From contig JAUTXM010000034.1 in the NCBI GenBank assembly GCA_030838025.1, forward strand, positions 1 through 5,315: a DNA stretch of 5,315 nt, in the 5' to 3' direction. This document shows, piece after piece, positions 1 to 4,726 of the stretch (within the stretch, counting starts at the first letter, position 1; each line of letters begins with the position of its first letter). The notes beneath the pieces are model-generated. The model ran no database searches. It was not told the origin of the DNA and worked only from the letters and a program-made list of their open reading frames with translations. Origin of the DNA: Acidimicrobiaceae bacterium (lineage in GTDB: Bacteria > Actinomycetota > Acidimicrobiia > Acidimicrobiales > Palsa-688). The position numbers were made by a program, and so were the translations under genes.

Positions 1-96
1 GTGGCCGACAATCCTGAGGAGCCGAGCTACGGCGACCCCTCCGAAGGCGGCGGCATGGAGGACGAGTTCGGCGGCGGCCAGATGACTATGGATTGA
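1..96 (+). CDS. C-terminal end (or 31-residue whole) of an acidic, Gly-rich protein of unknown function
   Basis: An open frame runs from the first base to TGA at 94-96. It begins with GTG at base 1, so it could be a 31-residue protein, but the tail of a longer gene entering from the left is at least as likely because no upstream sequence is visible. The peptide is rich in Gly, Glu and Asp (five acidic residues among the first 12 codons, then two GGG runs) and ends in a QMTMD tail. It has no hydrophobic segment and no motif I recognise. Such tails are usually disordered. High third-position G/C (GCC, GAC, GGC, GAG) supports real coding. The spacer that follows contains hairpins that could end its transcript. 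Confidence 0.4.
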   Translation: MADNPEEPSYGDPSEGGGMEDEFGGGQMTMD

Positions 97-135
97 CGGG
101 CCGCCACCCCCGACGAGTCCGCCCCCACCGGTACC

Positions 136-218
136 GCACCAGGCCCCACTTGGTGCCCAGACCCAGACCCAGGCGGCGGGGACGCCACGTGGCGTCGGTG
201 GTCACCACTGGTCACCAG
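136..218. repeat. Cluster of perfect palindromes and a stem-loop downstream of the first frame
   Basis: Several dyad structures are packed into about 80 bases. A stem-loop has arms GCACCA (136-141) and TGGTGC (151-156) with a 9-base loop. A perfect 16-base palindrome GACGCCACGTGGCGTC occupies 181-196; as RNA it can fold with a 6-bp GC-rich stem and an ACGT loop. Two 11-base palindromes, GTGGTCACCAC (198-208) and CTGGTCACCAG (208-218), overlap by one base and repeat the core TGGTCACCA directly. There is no T-run, so this is not a classic Rho-independent terminator, although GC-rich hairpins without T-tracts are often proposed as terminators in actinomycetes. Paired operator sites or a mobile-element end are alternatives. 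The dyads themselves are plainly present; their role is inference. Confidence 0.6.
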
Positions 219-251
219 GGCGGACCGGACCGGAATCGAGACCTCGGTGGT

Positions 252-437
252 TTAGTAGCGCAGGTGGGTGGTCAGGTCGAAGCGGAGCCGGTGTTGCCAG
301 CACAGCGCGAACAGTTGTGGGAGCACGACGACGGGGTCGTCGACGGCTGCGCACAGCTCGGCGATGGTGTGTCCACTGCTGGGCTGGCCGTTCGTATCGG
401 CTTCGAGGAACGAGCGCTGCTCGATTGTCTCGGCGAG
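252..437 (-). pseudogene. C-terminal remnant, possibly of a TnsA-like transposase endonuclease subunit
   Basis: The minus strand is open here with strong G/C third positions and ends at TAA (252-254). The last 55-60 residues look like real protein, notably a DDPVVVLPQLFALCWQHRL stretch followed by RFDLTTHLRY. From memory, actinobacterial TnsA-like heteromeric transposase endonuclease subunits end in a similar pattern: a D-P-[IV]-x-V-L-P hydrophobic helix, a Trp, a basic residue, then x-x-D-L. I cannot verify this by search, so the family call is tentative. Upstream on the minus strand the frame stays open but loses protein character and runs antisense to the acyltransferase, so the N-terminal nuclease part is missing. 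No start codon with a ribosome binding site suits so short a product. It reads as a leftover from a mobile element cut at about 440-485. Confidence 0.35.
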
Positions 438-484
438 CGGTACCTCCGATTCGCCGCCGACCGCCGGCGGCTGATTCCCGGTTT

Positions 485-1361
485 GTGGTGACAGTCGAGC
501 GCGCGAGTGCAATCGACATGGGGGAGCTGGCCTCCGATGTCGGCCCGGCGCCGCTCCAGGTGGGCGCGATCCTCGTCTTCGAGCCTGGCACGCATCTGGC
601 CGCGAGTGCGGTCCGGGATGCCCTGGCGGACGGATTCGCGGCATCCCGCGGTTACGCCAAAAGCTGGTGTCGACACCACCGGGCTGTGGCCGGCCGGTCT
701 GGGTCGACGATCCCGAGTTCGACATCACTCGACATGTCCACGATGTTCGCTGTCCACCGCCTGGCAACCAGGAGGCCCTTCTCGGGGTTGCGGCTGGCAT
801 CGTGACCGACCCGCTTCCAGCCGAGCATCCGCTGTGGTCGGCCAGCCTGGTCACGGCCCTCGCCGACGAGGGCTGTGCCCTGATCATCGTGTTTCATCAC
901 GTGCTGGCAGATGGGATGGGAGGCCTCGCGGTCCTCGCCAACCTCGTCGACGGCGGGGCGGCCCACCGGAGCGGGACTTCCCGAGGCCCAAGCCATCCTG
1001 GCAAAGGCTTTTCCTAGACGCGGCCACCGGCAGGCTCCACGCTCTCGGGCACCTTTGGGGCGTCCCAGCCCGGCTGCGGGACGCTCTTGGCGAGCTTCGC
1101 CCGGGGGCGATCCCGCGGGCGCCTCGCTGTTCACTGAATCGACCGGTGGGATCTCGACGCCGCTTCGGGGTCGCCCGGGCCGATCTGGCCCAGGTCCGCT
1201 CGGTCGGCCAGAACTACGGAGGCACCGTGAACGACGTGGTCCTCGTCGCCGTGGGCGGTGCGCTCAATTCGCTCCTGGCTCACCGAGGTGAGCGGATTGA
1301 CGACATCGTCGTCTCTGTCCCGATCTCGGGCCGGACCGAAGCCAACATCGTCCAACTTGGG
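485..1361 (+). pseudogene. Broken wax ester synthase/diacylglycerol acyltransferase (WS/DGAT), frameshifted twice and missing its C-terminus
   Basis: Intact WS/DGAT enzymes use acyl-CoA to make triacylglycerol or wax esters and usually have about 450 residues. Here roughly 290 codons survive in three frames. Segment one (from GTG 485 or 488, to about 631) starts VTVERASAID and covers the N-terminal strand. Segment two (634 to about 972) holds IRGIPRLRQKLV, the PLWS motif (about 832-843) and the catalytic HHxxxDG motif as HHVLADG at 895-915. Segment three (975-1361) holds the CSLNRP stretch and the NDVVL motif of the C-terminal domain (1230-1244). Both frame changes fit loss of one base, next to GG at 632-633 and at 973-974. 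The frame leaves the family after VSVPISGR and TEANIVQLG, where LGN and the rest of the C-terminal domain should follow, and runs straight into a methyltransferase. Even if the frameshifts were sequencing errors, the deletion would remain. No good ribosome binding site precedes 485. Confidence 0.85.
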
Positions 1362-1364
1362 GCT

Positions 1365-2303
1365 GTGGTGGTCGGGGTCGTGATCGGTGGCCTGATGGTG
1401 TACAGCTCCAAGGTCGGCAAGATCGGTGTGCGGGACCGGCTCCGCGACCGGTTGGCCTTGGTTCGCGATGAAGATGTGCTCGACTTGGGTTGCGGCAGTG
1501 GCCTGCTGCTCCTTGGCGCGGCGCAACGCCTCCCGGGGGGCGCCGCGACCGGCGTGGACCTCTGGCGCTCCCGTGACCAGGCGGGATCCAACCGTGCGCT
1601 GTGTCTGGACAACGCGCGCCGCCTTGGGGTGCAGGATCGGGTAACACTCATCGACGTTGACATCACGGAGCTTCCGATCCCGGACGCATCGTTCGACCTG
1701 GTACTCGCCTGCCTCGCTATCCACAACCTGCACCCGGCATTGCGGCGTGAGCAGGCGGTCGTCGAGTCCCTGCGGGTGCTACGCCCCGGAGGTCGCTTTG
1801 CGTTCGTCGATATCGCAGGAACGAAGTCCTACCGCACGGTCGCGGGCGCAGCGGGATGTCGCGACGTGCGCCGGTTGGGCTTCGTGTTGGGGATATTCCC
1901 ACTGGCGGTCGTGGCTCCGGGACCGGCGGTCGTTGGCCCGGTGCCGCCCCGCGAAGCGGCGTTCGCATTCGACGTTCGGGCGGAAGGAGCGGCGGCGGTC
2001 GCGATCGGCGTGCGGGCGGCAGGATTGGTCGAGGCGCTGGCCGTGGTCGGGACGGGAAGGGAAGCGGCCGCTCCCGAGGGGTGTACCGCCACAATGGCCG
2101 CGACAACCCCCCACGGCGGCCACAGCGATAGCGACCGAGAGTCGCTTGACGACGGGCGTTGCGTAGGCGTCCATGTCGACTTGGGCGGACACCAGGCGCC
2201 GATCATTCCATCCGGTTCGGGGCGACCAAAAAGGAACTCACCACTTCGCACAGTCCCCTTGACATGGCCCTTCCACATCAGCTTAGGCGTGGCTAGGGCG
2301 TGA
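1365..2303 (+). CDS. Class I SAM-dependent methyltransferase with an N-terminal membrane stub, fused to the acyltransferase remnant and with a degenerate tail
   Basis: The conserved core lies between 1365 and about 1913. A short hydrophobic segment (VVVGVVIGGLMVY) is followed by a basic YSSKVGK turn and then a Rossmann-fold methyltransferase. Motif I is VLDLGCGSG (1476-1502), the acidic residue at the end of strand 2 is the Asp of GVDLW (1557-1559), and LPIPDASFDLVLACLAIHN, then LRPGGR, give the later strands. This matches a common actinobacterial family with one or two N-terminal membrane helices and a soluble methyltransferase domain; the substrate is unknown. The start is uncertain: GTG 1365 or 1368 would give about 312 residues, but the frame is continuous with the acyltransferase remnant from 975 onward. 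The family normally ends soon after the FPLAVV strand (to 1913); here the frame reads on for 130 codons of Ala/Gly/Val-rich sequence to TGA at 2301-2303 and overlaps the lipoprotein gene tail to tail. Probably a decayed gene, although the catalytic core is unbroken. Confidence 0.65.
   Translation: MVVGVVIGGLMVYSSKVGKIGVRDRLRDRLALVRDEDVLDLGCGSGLLLLGAAQRLPGGAATGVDLWRSRDQAGSNRALCLDNARRLGVQDRVTLIDVDITELPIPDASFDLVLACLAIHNLHPALRREQAVVESLRVLRPGGRFAFVDIAGTKSYRTVAGAAGCRDVRRLGFVLGIFPLAVVAPGPAVVGPVPPREAAFAFDVRAEGAAAVAIGVRAAGLVEALAVVGTGREAAAPEGCTATMAATTPHGGHSDSDRESLDDGRCVGVHVDLGGHQAPIIPSGSGRPKRNSPLRTVPLTWPFHISLGVARA
1914..2292. other. GC-rich low-complexity stretch without an assignable gene
   Basis: Between the last recognisable methyltransferase strand and the lipoprotein stop codon, both strands stay open for long distances. 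The plus-strand frame is an Ala/Gly/Val-rich continuation of the methyltransferase. The minus strand carries a Thr/Ala/Ser/Pro-rich frame (roughly 2368 down to 1829) with high third-position G/C, which could be a secreted protein's linker or simply an artefact of base composition. Neither has a motif, a convincing ribosome binding site or a domain I recognise. No terminator with a T-run is visible after the lipoprotein gene. Confidence 0.5.
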
Positions 2304-2853
2304 GCGCGAACTGACAACTCATCTGCTGCTCGAATTGAGTGTCTCTTTGGGTGTATGCGACGGCACACCCACGCATCGTCTCCCTTGTCGCCTGCCTTAA
2401 ACGAACCGCCACCATGAAGAAGTGAGGACTCCGCTCCCCTGGCGCAACCACAATTGGGCCGGAAAATGATAAGGGCTCGGGGGCGCTTCCCGGAAAATCG
2501 AAACGCTGATCGAGCGGGTAACCTGAATCGGACGTGATTGTGAATTCGGGATAACCGAGCACTTGGACATCCGCAGGTACATGGACAAGGCGAACTGAGG
2601 TAACGATTATTGGGCTCTTCGACGTATTCTTGAAAATGGGAAATGAGAACCGGTACGTTTGACCGATATCTGTCCCGTTGAGCTGGAACGTGCTTCCGTT
2701 CTGAACATTCTTATCGTCGAGTGAATGACCAGCCGGGAAGCCGGGACGCAACGGTGCCGATGTAGCGCGAGCCTTGGTCGCGCCACTGCATGCCGAAACG
2801 AGCAGACTGAGCGTCACAAAGGCGGATCCGACACCACGCCACGACCCTTTCAA
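2293..2853 (-). CDS. Putative exported lipoprotein, 186 residues, beta-rich, unknown function
   Basis: The product begins MKGSWRGVGSAF, a short basic stretch, followed by the hydrophobic helix VTLSLL and a lipobox V-S-A-C with the lipid-carrying Cys at residue 22. Signal peptidase II processing would tether it to the outer face of the cytoplasmic membrane. The mature part has alternating hydrophobic strands (FSFPIFKNTSKSPIIVTSV, VRLVHVPADVQVLGY) typical of Ig-like beta-sandwich lipoproteins of actinomycetes. Two late cysteines (163 and 180) could form a disulfide. I recognise no enzyme motif. The start is TTG (2851-2853), supported by GGGAGG (2864-2869) ten bases upstream and by the correct placing of the signal peptide; no ATG or GTG suits. 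It lies 46 bp downstream of the crystallin-like gene on the same strand and probably shares its transcript. Base composition (about 52% GC at 2521-2580) is much lower than in the flanks, suggesting acquisition. The frame is intact. Confidence 0.8.
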   Translation of the reverse strand: MKGSWRGVGSAFVTLSLLVSACSGATKARATSAPLRPGFPAGHSLDDKNVQNGSTFQLNGTDIGQTYRFSFPIFKNTSKSPIIVTSVRLVHVPADVQVLGYPEFTITSDSGYPLDQRFDFPGSAPEPLSFSGPIVVAPGERSPHFFMVAVRLRQATRETMRGCAVAYTQRDTQFEQQMSCQFALTP

Positions 2854-2863
2854 GCAACGTTGA

Positions 2864-2869
2864 CCTCCC
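2864..2869 (-). promoter_or_regulatory. Ribosome binding site that fixes the TTG start of the lipoprotein gene
   Basis: GGGAGG on the minus strand lies ten bases before TTG at 2853. It is the only strong Shine-Dalgarno match near the 5' end of the frame. It supports the rare TTG start, which also gives a normal-length lipoprotein signal peptide. Confidence 0.6.
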
Positions 2870-2899
2870 GGATCGGACGAGATCGAATGGGGCTGTGCG

Positions 2900-3316
2900 C
2901 TAGGGCCGGTATGAGCTGTACTGATCGTTATATCTCACCCCGGACACCTGTGAGCGGGCAGCGATCGTCTGAGTGTGTCCAGTATACCCAGCACTCGTAG
3001 AGAACGTTTCAGAGATATAGAACCCGTTCACAATTGACGACACGCTGTCGTTCAAGCGCGGGCAGCCTGTACCTGCGTTGTACGAAAGTGTTGTAAAAGT
3101 GTAGATACTGGTGTATTGAGTATAAAGCGCACAACCACCATAGTTCGAGTTCGAGAACAGGCTCATTCCGGTCGCTGAGGCCGCGGTCGCTGAGACCGCG
3201 GTCGCTGAGGTCGCGGGCGCCGCAAACACAGGCGACGCCCCAAACAGGCTTCCGATATAAAGCACCGAAACAAGTGCGCCCACCTTCACGGCTCGCAACC
3301 TGGCAGGTGGTCTCAT
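2900..3316 (-). CDS. Secreted single-domain beta/gamma-crystallin-like protein (calcium-binding type; peptidase inhibitor I36-like fold)
   Basis: The 138-residue product has a Sec signal peptide: basic N-terminus (MRPPARLRAVK), hydrophobic core (about 12-27) and cleavage site VFA-A after residue 32. A Ser/Ala/Thr linker (35-50), encoded by a 15-bp tandem repeat, leads to a roughly 88-residue domain with two Greek-key motifs. Motif one opens with SLFSNSNYGG and ends in NDSVSS (89-94); motif two ends in NDQYSS (130-135). Both fit N/D-N/D-x-x-S/T-S, the calcium signature of microbial beta/gamma-crystallins. Cys62 and Cys85 could form a disulfide outside the cell. The same fold occurs in Streptomyces metalloproteinase inhibitors (family I36), so calcium binding, wall binding and protease inhibition are all possible. 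The ATG start has GGAGG (3325-3329) eight bases upstream. It is first in a probable two-gene operon with the lipoprotein. Low GC (about 45% at 3061-3120) sets it apart from its neighbours. The frame is intact. Confidence 0.8.
   Translation of the reverse strand: MRPPARLRAVKVGALVSVLYIGSLFGASPVFAAPATSATAVSATAASATGMSLFSNSNYGGCALYTQYTSIYTFTTLSYNAGTGCPRLNDSVSSIVNGFYISETFSTSAGYTGHTQTIAARSQVSGVRYNDQYSSYRP
3171..3215 (-). repeat. Three tandem 15-bp units encoding the linker of the crystallin-like protein
   Basis: Units GTCGCTGAGGCCGCG, GTCGCTGAGACCGCG and GTCGCTGAGGTCGCG (3171-3185, 3186-3200, 3201-3215) differ at one or two bases. Read on the minus strand they give repeated five-residue Ser-Ala-Thr-Ala-type steps between the signal peptide and the globular domain. 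The unit is a multiple of three, so copy-number change by slippage would alter linker length without breaking the frame. Confidence 0.9.
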
Positions 3317-3353
3317 TTGAATATCCTCCGCTTGGGTCGGCGCGTCGCGTGGA

Positions 3354-3440
3354 CCGAAACAATAGCCGACACGCCTTCTGGCGCTATCCGAATATACCAG
3401 ATTTTAGTGCGACAATTGTGACTGTCAATTATTGTTTCCG
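3354..3440. repeat. 11-bp inverted repeat bracketing the crystallin promoter
   Basis: CCGAAACAATA (3354-3364) and TATTGTTTCCG (3430-3440) are inverted copies with one mismatch in 11, separated by 65 bp that contain the promoter. In addition, a perfect palindrome ACAATTGT (3412-3419) sits inside the promoter spacer. The arrangement could serve as a paired operator for a looping or dimeric regulator, or be the ends of a small insertion. The repeat is directly visible; its function is inferred. Confidence 0.6.
3401..3428 (-). promoter_or_regulatory. Vegetative-type promoter for the crystallin-like/lipoprotein operon
   Basis: Read on the minus strand, TTGACA (3428-3423) and TAAAAT (3406-3401) are separated by 16 bases. 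The -35 element matches the consensus and the -10 is one base off TATAAT. Transcription would start near 3394 and leave a leader of about 80 bases before ATG 3316. The surrounding sequence is unusually AT-rich for this genome. The palindrome ACAATTGT lies between the two elements, where a bound repressor would block polymerase. Confidence 0.6.
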
Positions 3441-3890
3441 GGTATGAGCCTCGTTCGGCGAATTGCGCAGTTATCGTCGCCCGTCTCGCTCCGTCCTCCG
3501 GGTACGAAACGAGCCGTCTCTACTCAGGCTGACAGCGCTTCGAAGAACGAGGGTGCGAAGAGGCGGCGATATCAGACCTGGCCCAGCGGCGCGATCTGAT
3601 CGAAGCGTCGCTTGGCTGGCTGGTCCGGGTAGTTCGTCACAGGGTGCACCATTTCGTGAGGCCCTCTCGGGCCTCGGTGCCGAACATCCTCAAGCAGTGG
3701 GGAGATCTCGTGGACCATGTCGTGACCCCAGGTCTGGTAGCGGCGGCCGACGTCTCGCAGCGGCGACGACGACACGGCCCCAGTGTTGTCGGGCCGTGGT
3801 GGTGCGGCGTCCGTGAGTCGCCGCTTGCCCCACGGTGCGGACATGACCGAGAATTCGAACGGGCCCCAGCACAGCCCGGTTACAGGGCGC
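3441..3890. other. Stretch without a confident gene; weak open frames on both strands
   Basis: A plus-strand frame is open from 3533 to 3937 and contains a helix-like section (DLAQRRDLIEASLGWLVRVV, about 3572-3631), but the only start codon is GTG 3644, in the middle of that section. The minus strand has an antisense frame ending at 3572 (YQTWGHDMVHEISPLLEDV within it). Both have fairly high third-position G/C, so codon bias does not decide between them. I recognise neither product. A remnant of a gene damaged by the neighbouring intron fragment is possible. A 51-codon plus frame at 3444-3599 has no ribosome binding site. An 11-base direct repeat (TCCGGGTAYGA at 3437-3447 and 3497-3507) is the only other structure seen. 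Confidence 0.4.
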
Positions 3891-4032
3891 AACGGCTTCC
3901 ATCCCGTGTAAAGCGAAGTTCAGCAGCAAGGGGCTGACCACCCCGCCCTGGGCGAGTTCCCTCCTCGGTCTGGCTGAACCGGCCGTTCTCGACCATGCCC
4001 GCCCTCAGCCACCGCCCGATCTGTTCCCGGGC
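3891..4032 (-). pseudogene. Fragment of a group II intron reverse transcriptase/maturase
   Basis: About 47 residues match the middle of the bacterial group II intron reverse-transcriptase domain. AREQIGRWLRAGMVENGRF and TEEGT (4032-3955) are followed, after a one-base insertion near 3953, by QGGVVSPLLLNFALHGMEA (3949-3893). The combined T-P/A-Q-G-G-x-x-S-P-L-L-x-N block and the following A-L-H-G-M-E are hallmark residues of this family. The YADD catalytic box, thumb, maturase domain and N-terminal part are absent, and I see no intron RNA domain V nearby. The fragment cannot encode a working enzyme. It ends within 50 bases of a membrane-protein remnant on the other strand and probably marks an old insertion or recombination site. 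Confidence 0.8.
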
Positions 4033-4081
4033 CCCACGGCTACTTGTTGCCGTGCTTCCCGCGCAGCGCTGCAGGACGCTG

Positions 4082-4473
4082 CCGCGGGGTGCGCTCACGG
4101 GATTGAGCAGCACACTTCTTGCGCTTGCCGGCTTCTATGCGGTCCTCACCGTGATCTTGGCCGGTCAGCTCGGCGACGCGGATTCCTCGCTGAGTCCCTC
4201 GTTGATGTACGGGCGAACCGGGTCTACCGCCTTGCCGGTGTGGTTACAGGACCGCTCTTCGGGGCGGTCGGCTCGTGGATGGGTCGTCGCCATCCGCGAT
4301 CAGTCAGGCTGCTGGTGGGCTTCGTTGTCGCAGGTGAAACGCTCGCGGTCGCGCTCCTACACGGGCACCAGGTCCTGCCCGCTCCCCTCTTCTTACGATG
4401 GAGCATGGCCGACTGGAAGCCCTACCTCGGCGAGTCGCTGTTGGGCGTCGTGGTCATCCTCGCCGCCATTTGA
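4082..4473 (+). pseudogene. Frameshifted integral membrane protein fragment, DUF6518-like
   Basis: Two consecutive plus-strand segments read as one membrane protein. The first (4082 to about 4191) gives RGALTGLSSTLLALAGFYAV and LTVILAGQLGDADSSL, a hydrophobic helix. The second (from about 4192) gives ESLVDVRANRVYRLAGVV, TGPLFGAVGSWMGRR, LLVGFVVAGETLAVALL and a final hydrophobic GESLLGVVVILAAI before TGA 4471-4473. The G-V-V-x-G-P-x-F-G-x-x-G-x-W pattern recalls the actinobacterial DUF6518 membrane family, quoted from memory. Loss of one base near 4192 explains the frame change. The N-terminal helices are missing, cut at or before 4082 where the intron fragment begins. No start codon with a ribosome binding site is evident. 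It converges on the histidine-kinase gene. The function of the family is unknown to me. Confidence 0.5.
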
Positions 4474-4483
4474 CCCTGTCAAA
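4469..4483. repeat. Perfect 15-base hairpin over the stop codon of the membrane-protein remnant
   Basis: TTTGAC-CCT-GTCAAA forms a 6-bp stem with a 3-base loop, and its left arm contains the TGA stop at 4471-4473. It lies between two convergent genes. It is short and has no flanking T-run, so any terminator or operator role is uncertain. Confidence 0.4.
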
Positions 4484-4726
4484 CCGTACGCGGACCGAGA
4501 GGCGATCCAGCACCTGTCAGCAACCCTTACGAGGCAAGGCGGAGCCGATGAGCTGGGCGGTATTGACGAACGTCGGCGCCGCCGGCGTGTCTTTCGTAGT
4601 GAGCAAGAGCGCAGTCGACCTGTCCGACCGGTGCATCTCGAGACGCCGCCCGATCTCCCAGAAACCCTGATTCACTCCAGAGCCATGCTCCGCGTCAGTA
4701 GATGCGATCCGTGCGGCGATCTGCGC
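4484..4726. other. Foreign or decayed segment that replaces the kinase 3' end; no recognised gene
   Basis: From about 4726 down to the stop at 4517, the minus-strand frame continues from the kinase but no longer resembles it. On the plus strand a 40-residue frame (ATG 4548 to TGA 4670) has AAGGCGGAG just upstream and a mildly hydrophobic stretch (WAVLTNVGAAGVSFVVS), but nothing else supports it as a gene. I cannot name the source of this segment. Confidence 0.35.

Noticed and set aside
156..173. CCCAGA-type hexamer repeated three times
   Set aside because: It is too short and too easily made by slippage in GC-rich DNA to mean anything without other evidence.
2293..2303. Tail-to-tail coding overlap between the methyltransferase frame and the lipoprotein gene
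   Set aside because: The plus-strand tail is read-through beyond the family's normal end, so the overlap is probably accidental.
3171..3215. Short tandem units considered as a CRISPR array
   Set aside because: The units are contiguous with no spacers and lie inside a coding sequence.
3180..3362. Minus-strand alternative frame with repeated Leu-Ser-Asp-Arg-Gly units
   Set aside because: It is the shifted reading of the 15-bp repeat inside the crystallin-like gene, which has the better start, ribosome binding site and domain match.
3437..3507. Direct repeat TCCGGGTAYGA with starts 60 bp apart, considered as an insertion footprint or iteron
   Set aside because: There are only two copies with one mismatch, one overlaps the inverted-repeat arm, and no third copy or replication gene is present.
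3444..3599. 51-codon plus-strand frame starting ATG just right of the divergent AT-rich region
   Set aside because: There is no ribosome binding site, no recognised motif and ordinary composition; the only promoter seen points the other way.
4548..4670. 40-residue plus-strand frame with a purine-rich stretch (AAGGCGGAG) just upstream and a mildly hydrophobic middle
   Set aside because: It lies in a segment of foreign or decayed sequence antisense to the kinase tail. The spacing from the nearest GGAG is only three bases and nothing else supports it.
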